This document shows positions 8,501 to 16,613 of a stretch of 51,266 nt of DNA, piece by piece. The stretch comes from Planctomycetota bacterium (GTDB lineage: Bacteria > Planctomycetota > PUPC01 > JACPCR01), in contig JAQBXN010000052.1 of the NCBI GenBank assembly GCA_027625095.1, positions 1 to 51,266 on the forward strand, in the 5' to 3' direction. The notes below the pieces were generated by a model. The model made no database searches, was not told the origin of the DNA, and saw only the letters and a list, made by a program, of their open reading frames with translations. Both the position numbers and the translations under genes were made by a program. Position 1 is the stretch's first letter. The number at the start of each line of letters is the position of its first letter.

Positions 8501-9146
8501 GTTTGAATCCTTCGCGGCCTGCGCTGAGAGCCAGATAATCACCCTGAATCTGCGGCTGACTCAGAACATCACCGGCAACCATGTAAGCCACAAGTGAGGG
8601 ATAGGAGGGATTCTTGAGATCAAGAACTTGAAAGGTTTGGTGCCCATTCTTCGAGACGAAGTAGGCGTACCGCCCCTTTACAGCCACCCCTACTGGCTCA
8701 CCGGTTGGCAGAGGCACGGAATGCACCAGCTCCAGCGGCTGTTGCGTATCGCCTTCCGAGAACTTCAGTCGCCCCGCAGTCGGGTCGAGAGCGATAGTTC
8801 CGCTGGAGACTTTGATATCGGGCCACCCTGCCCGATTCGAAAGATTCTGATAAATCACCTCCCGCGCCCTGGAGAAATTCCTAGCCTCGGCCCAGGCCTG
8901 CGATGCGATATCGATACCGCCATCAAGAATCCTCAATCCGCCGGGCTTGCCGTAGAGAGACTGAATCTGGTTGGGGCGAATCTCTTTCCCATTCGACTCC
9001 CTGAGCGGCATCGGCTTGCCGCTGGGAAGAAGGGAAAACGTGAAGGGGTTCTTGTCGCCGGCATCGTACCAGATGACACCTTGAGCGTGGGCATTACCAG
9101 AGGTAAGACAGAGACCGCTAATAAGAATCCAGCGCATACAATCCAT
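5583..9146 (-). CDS. Secreted LVIVD-type beta-propeller fused to a class C beta-lactamase-fold serine hydrolase
   Basis: From ATG 9146 (MDCMRWILISGLCLTSGNAHA) the product has 1187 residues and a Sec signal peptide. Roughly residues 110-800 consist of repeated blades of the LVIVD kind, such as YFVSKNGHQTFQVLDLKNPSYPS (first 20 residues diagnostic), LHVLDLSDPVRPVVSK and ADISDPMRPRF. The last third is a beta-lactamase-related hydrolase (PF00144-like): the nucleophile motif SLTK lies near residue 912, the YSN motif follows in GYSNCGMDLLAYS, and the third motif appears as HGGGTH. All three active-site motifs are intact, so an esterase, peptidase or lactamase-like activity is expected in the periplasm or outside. 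An upstream in-frame ATG at 9212 gives a poor leader. The natural substrate is unknown. The joining of these two modules is unusual. Confidence 0.85.
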   Translation of the reverse strand: MDCMRWILISGLCLTSGNAHAQGVIWYDAGDKNPFTFSLLPSGKPMPLRESNGKEIRPNQIQSLYGKPGGLRILDGGIDIASQAWAEARNFSRAREVIYQNLSNRAGWPDIKVSSGTIALDPTAGRLKFSEGDTQQPLELVHSVPLPTGEPVGVAVKGRYAYFVSKNGHQTFQVLDLKNPSYPSLVAYMVAGDVLSQPQIQGDYLALSAGREGFKLLNISKPHRPEIVWEFHPRGDLTLASRAIFCGSVMYVEIIALAKPPTDLSDVGWHVFDVSEIEKPRKLGFLANVDPLKPPKKQTASPNEVIPTFFQGGVAYRTEDKNLHVLDLSDPVRPVVSKTYNLPEPVVGMSADGYLLYAFLKSGKIATIFHGRHSQKLLSINALAGAYAYSMAIQGDLLVAGASGGNGKSGEIRIYRMKDSATFELLATLEPHRMSPDRIVIQGDLVTVVDMHSGLWTLDLKLILKQAASASNHKIRLVVDEPGEVSKANAGLWFSRELDHRKLYLSGEKGLLSSSLGNFAQIDNSRPEAPEVSGIWRTGATFHLPVQEHLVLRRNQERHYRTFNLANPRVPEEVSLLDEPANSTPILVGDYIYLFTDSKEKDKTTTSLTIYDYHEPSFPYRVQAGKPLSEGFFGPFVTSLVHLDRLFIVRKGSLLQADISDPMRPRFTGQLEDSTILGSPSVTIRGNFLYMANAGHDRERMPELLIFDVKGNTPVKAAHVYLNTGGPFELLHSDHPGGGYMGDWRVEGDFLYGTGYWGGIRIYDISTDPLKPKLLDNEHAAFEKRFQEWDAAKRETGFSLLGRDETGTSIGALYRDHLIVPKRAAVNSYRVRRSPEIPGGQLRLESTSGEERFENAIAHVRGGMLALDEASAGAMIVRHKGKALVEWYGGRHTHDPNSRSVDADSRFPIWSLTKTFAVTGLGLLLDRGIVKLNDSVQRYIPEFKGKGKELVTFRHLATHTSGLPGDGDWQKDDLVYAPDERKGYSNCGMDLLAYSVGKLMGEAGFGQMMEKYVFDPLGMKQSGFLLPEGDTSLLIPALTTRDSKPWYDEWGPAGRGMAGLYMTARDLATYGEMYLREGTLYGRQILQASTVRIMMTPQGRGKAAEHCPFQGLGWHLKGSWKFDEFPAITPDGSYAHGGGTHCLLFVCPALDLVAVKLLNRGYWPGTFDYAGDYRRFIQFVLEAVERD

Positions 9147-9259
9147 ATGAGTGAGTCGGGATGATGGAAGGTATCCCACTTCAGAGGGCGTGTTCGATAT
9201 GCTGACGTACATTCATTTGGATTGTAGTTCCACTCCCTTGAGCGAAAAATGAAAAGAAC

Positions 9260-10117
9260 ATGACAACAGAAGATTCCATCACCTTCCGAAAATTCACCCG
9301 GGACGACATACCGTTCGGGATGCTGCTGAAAGCTGAAGCCGGTTGGAATCAACTTCCAGGCGACTGGAATCGGTTCCTTGCGCACGATCCCGAGGGGGCA
9401 TTCGTGGCCCTCGAAGAAGGCACACCTGCAGGTACCGTTACAACCACGCGTTACGGCGACCGTTTTGGATGGGTCGGCATGGTACTGGTGCCACAAGTGA
9501 AGCGGAGGAGAGGCATCGGCACCGCGCTGCTGAATAAAGCGATCTCGCATCTGCAGACAACAGGAGTCGAAGCCGTCCGTCTGGACGCCACGCCGGCAGG
9601 CAAACAGGTTTACGACCGAATGGGTTTTAAGGACGAATATCACCTGGAACGCAGGCAGGTGACAGCGAGCAGCGGCGGAACTTCTGACGCCCGTCCAATG
9701 AGTCGTGCAGATCTGGAAAAAGTCGTCGCGTATGACGCGCCCGTTTTTGGTTCAGAACGAAGCAACATGCTTTCGCTGCTTTACGAACAGAGACCGGAGC
9801 TTTGTTTCTGGATGAAGAGCCCATCCGGCGATCTCACCGGATACGTCATGGCAAGGCCCGGCGCGAACGCATTCCAGATTGGGCCCTGGATTGCTGGATC
9901 GGAACCCGTCGCGGAGCAATTGTTACGGGCCGTGCTGAATGCCCTCGATGGCGAGGCTGTTTTTCTTGACGTCCAGTGTGCTGAGCCGCAAACCTCGCTC
10001 GTTACCCAATATGGGTTCGAGCCTCAAAGGCCGTTCATCCGAATGTTTCTCGGCGAGAATAAGTTCCCCGGTTGCCCTGAAATGACTTTTGCAATCGCGG
10101 GCGTCGAAACCGGGTGA
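9260..10117 (+). CDS. Two-domain GNAT N-acetyltransferase
   Basis: The 285-residue product starts with a canonical GNAT domain (about residues 5-135), including the acetyl-CoA pyrophosphate loop VKRRRGIGTALLNKA and the following VRLDATPAGKQVYDRMGF. The second half (about 150-280) resembles the extra C-terminal GNAT-like domain found in YitH-type acetyltransferases (GNAT_18-like), with MSRADLEKVVAYDAPVFG and GYVMARPGANAFQIGPW. It probably transfers an acetyl group to an amine on a small molecule or protein; the substrate is unknown. The start at 9260 follows ggaaaagaacat-type purine-rich sequence. It is divergent from the large propeller/hydrolase gene, and the gap of about 110 bases should hold both promoters. 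Confidence 0.85.
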   Translation: MTTEDSITFRKFTRDDIPFGMLLKAEAGWNQLPGDWNRFLAHDPEGAFVALEEGTPAGTVTTTRYGDRFGWVGMVLVPQVKRRRGIGTALLNKAISHLQTTGVEAVRLDATPAGKQVYDRMGFKDEYHLERRQVTASSGGTSDARPMSRADLEKVVAYDAPVFGSERSNMLSLLYEQRPELCFWMKSPSGDLTGYVMARPGANAFQIGPWIAGSEPVAEQLLRAVLNALDGEAVFLDVQCAEPQTSLVTQYGFEPQRPFIRMFLGENKFPGCPEMTFAIAGVETG

Positions 10118-10481
10118 GCAAAGGTGTCCCAATGAAGTTCTTCTCCAAGAAAAATGTTCCGCCTATCGTTGCCATCGGAAATGTGGTGGCGGCCCCTGGT
10201 ATTTATAAATCGTGTTGGAGCCCGGACCAGCCTCTGTCGGATTACGATTGGCTGGAAGCTGCAGGTCCAAATGAACAGGTTTCGACCGCAAATTCTGTTC
10301 AAGGTTGAAAAGGGAACACAAATGGACACTCTCGACAAAGTGGTGAGAGGCATCATTCCACTTCTGCCCAGGGAGTTCGTTGTCTCCGACGATGATTGGA
10401 AATATCCATCAACCCAATAACCGCACCGAACCCGTTCTTTAACACTTGCGTGCGTAAGACAAGGGTCTTACGATTTTCGGC
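10118..10481 (+). other. Gap with no confident gene; two tiny candidate frames
   Basis: Two short frames have plausible ribosome sites but no recognisable family: 10132-10308 (58 residues, MKFFSKKNVPPIVAIG..., after aaaggtg) and 10322-10420 (32 residues, MDTLDKVVRGIIPLLPRE..., after aaaaggga). They may be remnants of a decayed gene. Apart from the palindrome at 10453-10472, I see nothing else here. Confidence 0.25.
10453..10472. promoter_or_regulatory. Palindrome upstream of the antitoxin-like gene (candidate operator)
   Basis: CGTAAGAC (10453-10460) and GTCTTACG (10465-10472) form a perfect 8-base inverted repeat with loop AAGG. It ends 9 bases before the ATG at 10482. Antitoxins commonly repress their own operon through such a site, so an operator role is inferred. 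As RNA it would be a hairpin close to the ribosome site. Confidence 0.5.
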
Positions 10482-10715
10482 ATGAACACCACAATGACCA
10501 TACAAATTCCTGAAGAGCAGAGAAAGAAACTTCACGCATTGGCATCGAAGCTGGGCAAAACCGATTCGGAGCTTGTCCGGCAGATGATAGAGCACGGGTT
10601 GACCGAAAGGGACCTTGGCCAGCGGATCAACCATTTGAAGGGAAGCCTTCCGGAAAGTTCCTCTCCGACAGATGCTCTATCCCGCTCGATAAGGGAACGG
10701 AACTGGCGAGACTGA
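10482..10715 (+). CDS. Small antitoxin-like DNA-binding protein (ribbon-helix-helix type)
   Basis: The 77-residue product begins MNTTMTIQIPEEQRKKLHAL and continues KLGKTDSELVRQMIEHGL. This fits a short beta strand (TMTIQIP) followed by two helices, as in ribbon-helix-helix (CopG/Arc-like) antitoxins. The C-terminal tail, rich in Ser and Arg, would bind the toxin. It lies 3 bases upstream of a PIN-domain gene, the usual antitoxin-toxin order, and has a palindrome just in front. The RHH assignment rests on pattern alone. Confidence 0.6.
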   Translation: MNTTMTIQIPEEQRKKLHALASKLGKTDSELVRQMIEHGLTERDLGQRINHLKGSLPESSSPTDALSRSIRERNWRD

Positions 10716-10718
10716 CAG

Positions 10719-11140
10719 ATGAATTTGTGGTTGCTTGATACCGGCCCAGTGGTGGCTTATTTCGATGCCCGCGATTCCCAACATGAACAGGTCGCCACTG
10801 CGCTGGAGTCATTCTCTGGCAAACTCGTGACAACCAGTGCGGTGATAGTAGAGGCCATGCACTTCCCTGGCCGCGTTCCATCAAGCGCTTTGATACTGGT
10901 TGATTTCCTTCTGGCATCGGCACAGAAATTCACGAAATCGCTTCACTTGAAGGTCTGACGGATGCAGCGGAACTCATGGCAAAGTACGCAGACATCCCAA
11001 TGGATTTTGCGGATGCAACACTTGTCCTGCTTGGCGACCAACTAAATGCATATTCAATATGCACTCTGGATCGCCGAGGATTCAGGTCATATCGAACTCG
11101 CAGTGGAAAAGCTTTTGAGCTGGTCCTGGATGGCGAATGA
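10719..11140 (+). pseudogene. PIN-domain (VapC-like) toxin, frameshifted
   Basis: Starting at ATG 10719, the frame reads MNLWLLDTGPVVAYFDARDS and ...TSAVIVEAMHFP, giving the first two PIN acidic residues, Asp7 and Glu45, then stops at 10958. From about 10920 the homologous continuation is in another frame: EIHEIASLEGLTDAAELM, then MDFADATLVLLGD and ICTLDRRGF, which supply the remaining two acidic residues, ending at TGA 11138-11140. One missing base near 10916-10922 (ctggcatcggcaca) explains the break. PIN toxins are Mg-dependent RNases that cut tRNA, rRNA or mRNA. The broken copy should be inactive unless a frameshift rescues it or the base is a sequencing error. The restored product would have about 140 residues, a normal size for VapC. 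Confidence 0.8.
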
Positions 11141-11199
11141 GATGGATGATCCAGTACAAGTGATCTCCGAGGAATTCTGACTTCACTAAAGTTCACAAC

Positions 11200-12096
11200 A
11201 TGACCAACCCACACGACGAATATCACAAGCTTGTCCGCATGGTGCACGACAAGCTCTGGCTTGAATCGCATCTTGGGAATACCGACGCTCCTGGTCTGAT
11301 TTGGCCGGAAGTTGAGGTCCAGACCTCTTCGGCCAGGGAAGCGATGATACAGAAGCTTCAACACCCTCAAGGGCGTCCCGTTCCTCAGAGACAAGCGGCG
11401 CCCCAGCCAGCCCCACCGCCTCGACCTGCCCCACTGCCCTCCATGCCTCAAGCGCTGCCCCAGCTTGTCCAGATCAGCGATTGCACTCCCGAGCCTGGCG
11501 ACCATCTCAATGCGGATTCGGGCCTCACGAAACAGGAACGTCTTCATCAGCTCTGGCCCATTGCACGCGACTGCACGAGGTGCGGACTCCATCAGGGCAG
11601 GCAGACGGTCGTTTTTGCAGATGGTTCCGCTGAAGCGGACCTCCTGTTTATTGGTGAAGGCCCGGGATACGACGAAGACCGGCAGGGCATTCCGTTCGTC
11701 GGCAGTGCCGGTCAGTTGCTCAACAAAATCATTACGGCAATGGGTATGCGGCGGGAGGAGGTCTTTATCGCGAATATTGTGAAGTGCCATCCTCCCAACA
11801 ACAGAGACCCCCAACCAGTCGAAGCGAAGACCTGCCTCCCGTTTCTTCTGGCACAGATCGAGATTGTTCAACCTAAAGTTATCTGCCTGTTGGGCCGCAT
11901 CCCTCTTCAATACATGACGAACGAGAAGAGCATCATGCGCAGCCGTGGACGCTGGTTCGAATACAAAGGCATCCCAATGATGGCCACCTATCACCCAGCA
12001 TTCCTTCTTCGAAATGAGCACGAAAAACGCAACTGCTGGGAGGACATGAAACAGGTAAAAGCTCGCCTCGAAGCGCTGAAAGCAGGCGGGGAATGA
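11200..12096 (+). CDS. Uracil-DNA glycosylase, family 4 (4Fe-4S)
   Basis: The 298-residue product removes uracil from DNA to start base-excision repair. The family 4 core begins near residue 110: four likely iron-sulfur ligands are Cys125 and Cys128 (CTRC), Cys196 (VKCHPP) and Cys212. The catalytic motif reads GEGPGYDEDRQGIPFVG followed by SAGQLLNKI, and motif C is TYHPAFLLR. The first 110 residues are an extra segment, with a Pro/Gln-rich linker at about 56-90, as seen in longer bacterial members. The start ATG 11200 is 59 bases after the frameshifted toxin gene. A long open frame on the opposite strand here is a shadow. Confidence 0.93.
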   Translation: MTNPHDEYHKLVRMVHDKLWLESHLGNTDAPGLIWPEVEVQTSSAREAMIQKLQHPQGRPVPQRQAAPQPAPPPRPAPLPSMPQALPQLVQISDCTPEPGDHLNADSGLTKQERLHQLWPIARDCTRCGLHQGRQTVVFADGSAEADLLFIGEGPGYDEDRQGIPFVGSAGQLLNKIITAMGMRREEVFIANIVKCHPPNNRDPQPVEAKTCLPFLLAQIEIVQPKVICLLGRIPLQYMTNEKSIMRSRGRWFEYKGIPMMATYHPAFLLRNEHEKRNCWEDMKQVKARLEALKAGGE

Positions 12097-12134
12097 GGGG
12101 AAGAATCCAGACTTGGGTGTCGTCAAAGCGGGTC

Positions 12135-12189
12135 GTGGCTGTTTAGGCCACCTGGGCTGCAACTCGTAGCAGCGGGACGCCGCCGCTAC
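12135..12189 (+). repeat. Paired hairpins upstream of the giant secreted protein gene
   Basis: GTGGC/GCCAC (12135-12139 and 12147-12151) is followed by GTAGCAGCGG (12166-12175) and CCGCCGCTAC (12180-12189), which pair at 9 of 10 positions around loop GACG. The block ends 27 bases before the ATG at 12217. It resembles a repeat unit more than a dedicated regulator, but it would fold in the leader of this mRNA. Confidence 0.45.
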
Positions 12190-12216
12190 TGAAGATCTCC
12201 GCCATAAATATCCAAC

Positions 12217-15200
12217 ATGAATCGGCTCCCCCTTCTCCTCTCATTTCTGTCTTGTGCCCTGCACGCGCAATCTATTGACGTCCCGCCAAGGTTCGTTCTC
12301 AAGGGAGAGCTCCTCTTTAACGGCGATGCGGCCACGCCCACCACTCTCCACATCGGAAACATTAACGACCTGAGCCTGCGGCTCGCGAAGGACGACGTCA
12401 CTTTATTTCTGAATCAGAAATCCATAGGCGCCGTAACGTGGAGCAAGCCGCTTCCGGTATCCGCACCCTTCGCCCTGATAGTCAGCCCTGACACTCTCTC
12501 CTTCGCATCGCCGGGCGCAGCAGAGGGCCACTGGGAGATCCCGCGACTCAAGGAATCAAAGCTCAATGTAGAGGAAGGCGATTTTGCAAAACTGACGAAG
12601 TTGCGCATGCAGTCCGCGACAGCGATTTCATTCTCTGATGATTTCATGCGATCTGATTCGACGAAGGACGAGTGGGTGAAAGTAACCGGCAACTGGACGC
12701 TCGACCGTATCCCGAATCCAACCTGGAGTGTCAGCCCGTTTCGCTATCGTTGCGATGGAGAAGGGGGGCATCTTGCGTCCGCCGGATATTGGTTCTGGAA
12801 TAATTACGTGTTGCGGTGCGCGGTGCGTCCCGGCGCAAGCACTGGCGGCGCAGGAATAGCTGCGCTTGTGGCGGATGCCGAAAACTGCGTCCTGTTCCGA
12901 TGGCAGAATGAGATGCCTCTCGATCCGCGAAGGGCGGATGGTTCGCTGCAACTGGTTCAGCTAATCGATGGCAAGGAATTCATCCTGGCTGAAAAAAAAG
13001 GGCAATTTGATCCGAGCCAGTGGTATGAGTTTTCACTCGCACTCGCCGGGCAGAATGTTTATGCGCTGATCGATGGCTTTGAAATTTTTCAAGGACGACT
13101 GAATGAGGATGGGAAAGGCCACTGGCCACTGGGAAAAGTCGGGCTCTGGGCATCGAATGCCGATGGAGCGCTCTTCGATGATGTTGAAGTCAAGAGCGTG
13201 AGCTCTCTGAGGCTCGATGACAGCGCTGCGGAATTGCGTTCGCTGTTTGGGCCCCGCAAAGTGATCGTCCCGCAGGTGTTTGCCACGGATTCCTACATGA
13301 AGGGATGGGCATCCACTGCGGGCGAATGGTCCTCTCGCTCGAAGGGGCTCGGACAATTGCTGTGGCGTATCGGTTCGTTTGGACAGGAAATGACCGTCAA
13401 TTGGCCACTGAACTGGACTCGCGGACATGGCCGGCAGCCCGTCCATATCGCGATGGCCGCGGATGGGTACGACCTGACGACCGGTTATCACGTTCAAATG
13501 CTTCATGAACTTGAGTTTTTCCGCCAGGGAAAGAGCCTGGGAAAGGCCGCGCTTCCGGAGCAGGTCCATTCCTTCGAGTGGCGAAGACAGAACGGCCATC
13601 ATCGATTGCTGGTGAATGACGAGGCCGTGGCAACCTTTAAGGATCCGGATCCCCTGGCCGGCGGGAAGGTAGGCATGTATCTGCCTGCATCTACGGGCAT
13701 CATCCTCGATACCAACAAGATTCAGATTCACGCCGCAGGCCAGCAGGATTACACCTTTTCAACCGCTCCTGCGGACTGGCGCGTTGCTTCCGGTGCGTGG
13801 GACATTACCTCCCGCTGGGTGTGCACACCAAAATGGTCGTGGTTTGGCGGCAAAAGCCATGAGACCGCCACCATCTGGAGCAAACGAAGTTATCACGGCG
13901 ACCAGGTAGTTGACCTGACGACCGCGATCATGATGGATTACGGCGCGCAGACGGGATACCGAAAGGTAGGCGATCTCAATATCTCATTCTGTGCGGACGG
14001 GCAAAACCTCAGCAGCGGCTACACGCTGATGTATGGCGGATTTAACAACACCAAGACCTGTCTATGGCGAAAAGACAAGATCGTTGCTTATCGCACGGAT
14101 CGGACTTTCCCAATGCCCGCTGGCGGTATGGACATGCTTGCCCACAAGAGCTGGTTCAACGTGAAGGCCGAAAAAAAAGGCGACATGATTCGGTTCTTTC
14201 TCGGCAACGAACTAATTCTTGAATACAGAGACAGCGAACCGCTGGAAGGTGGGCATGTGGCGGCATGGACCTGGGACGGCGGGATGATGGTGCCGCGTAT
14301 TCGCATATTTGCGGAAAGATTGGGGGAGACGCAGCCCCCCTTCCTTGCATCACTGAATTCCAGACAGGCTCGGTCAGATGAATTCGGCGCCTTCAAGATT
14401 GAAACAAAGCAGAACGAGAAGACCTCGATCACATTTGTAAATCCGCAGTCAGGGGGGGACTTTACATCCCCTCTCGGTCTCGATGCATTTGACGGGCTGA
14501 CCCAGGGCAGGATCAAGTTCGACTACCGCATTCCGCAAGATGTGCGACTGCATCTTTACCTCCAGGCGAATGGACACGATTTTTATCTTGCGGTGAACGC
14601 GCCCGAAAATCCGGCCACACACGAATTTCGTGAGACGGTGATTATTTCCGGCCGCCAGACTCGCAAACTCAATGTCACCGGAACCTTGAGACGGCCGGCG
14701 CGACTCGGCTCGATGCCTGTTCTTTCTGATGGTCAATGGCATTCGGCGGACGTGGATCTATCTGTTGCCTTGCGGCAGCACTTTCCAAGAGCGACGAAAG
14801 TAGAGATCACCCATGTCCGATTCGCTAATTGGTGCGATGAAGGCTATTTGATGTCCGGCTTCGGCGGCAATCCTGTGGGAGCGAGTTTCAGCATCTCCGA
14901 CATCAGATTTCTAGAGACAAAGGCAACTCCCTCCAGGACGCCCGGCCGCTTTGAACCCGGCGATGACTACGCCGCTGATACTGGCATGTGGCAGAGTCTT
15001 GAAGATGCCACGGCGAAGATGTCTCTGCAGAAGATAGATGGACGTGACTGCCTGCAAATCACGGCGGCGAATCTGCCGTTCCAGGCAGCACTCACAACCG
15101 CACCCTTTGATATCTTTCGATACCCAATGCTTGCAGTCACCGCAAAAGCGGGAGCCGGGACGTCGGCATATCTGAAGTGCCTGGCAGGCGGCCAATGGCA

Positions 15201-16500
15201 CACGCTGCACATCATTCCGCCTGATGCCCACTGGCATATCATGGACATCAGCCTGCTTCCAATTGCCGGCAAACTGGGTGGAGAGCTTCCACTGGTGCAG
15301 GCACTAATCATCGAAGGGGCGGCGAGGCCGACCGCCAGCGAAGCTTCGGTCTTTGTAGATGAGTGGCATCTGAACGAAAGCAAGTTTCCCGCTGAGAATG
15401 TGTCACCCGAGGTAGATCAGATGCAGCCTGGCGAAGGAGAAAGAGCTGCACCGGAATCCGTTCGGTTCTTCGTCAGGGATCTGGGTTGCGGAGTGGATAC
15501 AGCCTCCATCGCACTTCTCATGAACGGCAAGCGTTACACGGTGACAAGCACCGGTGTGAACTTCAGTCCCCTGACAGGGCTCTTCACTTTAAACTTGAGG
15601 GAGCCGTTCGCCGATAAGCAAAAGGTCACCTGCAAGGTTGAGGCGAATGACAGACTCGGCAACCGAATCAAAGGCGAGACGAGTTGGTCTTGGACCTTTG
15701 ATTTTGCCGAGGATCGTATTCCCCCGGGCGCGCCCTATGTCACTTATGTCCCCTCAGAAAAGCTGGCGTGGAATGACTTTGAAGAGTCACTCGGCGAGTG
15801 CATCAGCCGCCGGGGTGGTGGATCAATCCGGACCAGCGAGAATTCAGCTACAGGAGATTATTGCGTGCAGACCTCGGGCTACAGCACCTTCCTGACCTTT
15901 ACACCATACGATGTACGAAAGTATCCGATTGTGCGGTTCGATTACCGCCTCCCCATCGGTTCACAAACCAACTTGCTGGTGCGGATGGAGAATGTGAACT
16001 GGAGTATCGGTCTGGCCGGCGATTCAGTGTCCACACCGACATCTACACCACTCGCAAATCTTGACGGCATTCGCGCTGATGGATCGTGGCATCAAGCGGA
16101 AATCAATCTCCTGGAGTTGTTCGAAAGCGAAGGTAAAGCGCTGGAGAATTTCACTGTGGACCACATTGCCACAATGAGCGGACGGGGACGTTTTATGGCG
16201 GCGTCAGCTTCTGGCTGGTTTGACAACTTTTGCGTGAGCTCACGGACGGAAACGAATCCATCATTTGAGTGGTCAAGACCCCGAGACGCAACGGGTATCG
16301 CCGGATACAGCGTGCTGCTCGACAGCAACCCGGCGACTGTTCCTGACGATAAACTCAATACCAGAGAAACCAGGATTTCATTTAAGGAACTCAAGGCGGG
16401 TGATTACTACCTGCACGTGCGGGCATGTGATACGGCGGGCAATTGGGGGCAGACAGGACACAGGAAGGTTGAAGTGGGAGTAACGCGTAATGCGTACTGA
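12217..16500 (+). CDS. Giant secreted multi-domain beta-sandwich protein of unknown function
   Basis: The 1427-residue product starts with a signal peptide (MNRLPLLLSFLSCALHAQS). I see no catalytic family. After about 110 unique residues come three related jelly-roll-like modules (about 140-330, 350-505 and 510-705), reminiscent of LamG/DUF1080 folds, each with a GxW...G pattern and a Leu/Ala-rich 'GGKVGMY' or 'GGHVAAW' ending. Further modules at about 760-900, 930-1070 and 1200-1340 share FDYR(I/L)P and DG(Q/S)WH(S/Q)A signatures. An Ig-like segment (about 1085-1190) and a C-terminal FN3-like segment (YSVLLDSNP... YLHVRACDTAGNWG) complete it. It is probably an extracellular carbohydrate-binding or surface protein. 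The gene stands alone with its own 120-base leader. Confidence 0.75.
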   Translation: MNRLPLLLSFLSCALHAQSIDVPPRFVLKGELLFNGDAATPTTLHIGNINDLSLRLAKDDVTLFLNQKSIGAVTWSKPLPVSAPFALIVSPDTLSFASPGAAEGHWEIPRLKESKLNVEEGDFAKLTKLRMQSATAISFSDDFMRSDSTKDEWVKVTGNWTLDRIPNPTWSVSPFRYRCDGEGGHLASAGYWFWNNYVLRCAVRPGASTGGAGIAALVADAENCVLFRWQNEMPLDPRRADGSLQLVQLIDGKEFILAEKKGQFDPSQWYEFSLALAGQNVYALIDGFEIFQGRLNEDGKGHWPLGKVGLWASNADGALFDDVEVKSVSSLRLDDSAAELRSLFGPRKVIVPQVFATDSYMKGWASTAGEWSSRSKGLGQLLWRIGSFGQEMTVNWPLNWTRGHGRQPVHIAMAADGYDLTTGYHVQMLHELEFFRQGKSLGKAALPEQVHSFEWRRQNGHHRLLVNDEAVATFKDPDPLAGGKVGMYLPASTGIILDTNKIQIHAAGQQDYTFSTAPADWRVASGAWDITSRWVCTPKWSWFGGKSHETATIWSKRSYHGDQVVDLTTAIMMDYGAQTGYRKVGDLNISFCADGQNLSSGYTLMYGGFNNTKTCLWRKDKIVAYRTDRTFPMPAGGMDMLAHKSWFNVKAEKKGDMIRFFLGNELILEYRDSEPLEGGHVAAWTWDGGMMVPRIRIFAERLGETQPPFLASLNSRQARSDEFGAFKIETKQNEKTSITFVNPQSGGDFTSPLGLDAFDGLTQGRIKFDYRIPQDVRLHLYLQANGHDFYLAVNAPENPATHEFRETVIISGRQTRKLNVTGTLRRPARLGSMPVLSDGQWHSADVDLSVALRQHFPRATKVEITHVRFANWCDEGYLMSGFGGNPVGASFSISDIRFLETKATPSRTPGRFEPGDDYAADTGMWQSLEDATAKMSLQKIDGRDCLQITAANLPFQAALTTAPFDIFRYPMLAVTAKAGAGTSAYLKCLAGGQWHTLHIIPPDAHWHIMDISLLPIAGKLGGELPLVQALIIEGAARPTASEASVFVDEWHLNESKFPAENVSPEVDQMQPGEGERAAPESVRFFVRDLGCGVDTASIALLMNGKRYTVTSTGVNFSPLTGLFTLNLREPFADKQKVTCKVEANDRLGNRIKGETSWSWTFDFAEDRIPPGAPYVTYVPSEKLAWNDFEESLGECISRRGGGSIRTSENSATGDYCVQTSGYSTFLTFTPYDVRKYPIVRFDYRLPIGSQTNLLVRMENVNWSIGLAGDSVSTPTSTPLANLDGIRADGSWHQAEINLLELFESEGKALENFTVDHIATMSGRGRFMAASASGWFDNFCVSSRTETNPSFEWSRPRDATGIAGYSVLLDSNPATVPDDKLNTRETRISFKELKAGDYYLHVRACDTAGNWGQTGHRKVEVGVTRNAY

Positions 16501-16510
16501 GTAAGTTTTT

Positions 16511-16609
16511 TGTTTTCTTTGAAAGATTTTGGGTTCCCCCATTCGTTGTTTCCTTGAATTCGTTGGAAGCCCTTCTCTTTCCTTTGGTTGCGGCTTTACG
16601 GCTGCGATA
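16511..16609 (+). repeat. Dispersed ~98 bp repeat, family D (copy 1)
   Basis: This stretch, from tgttttctttgaaagatttt to the bases before gtcttacg, is the reverse complement of 49258-49355 with scattered mismatches. Shared blocks include ccattcgttgttt, tgaattcgtt and acggctgcgata. It lies just after the stop of the giant gene and just before the GHMP kinase stop, so it sits between convergent genes. Confidence 0.75.
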
Positions 16610-16613
16610 TGTC

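Noticed and set aside
10930..12162. 410-codon open frame on the minus strand
   Set aside because: It is antisense to the family 4 uracil-DNA glycosylase, whose iron-sulfur and catalytic motifs are intact; the minus frame shows no recognisable domain.
13033..13731. 232-codon minus-strand open frame
   Set aside because: It is antisense to the giant secreted protein, which is continuous through this region with a repeat-module structure.
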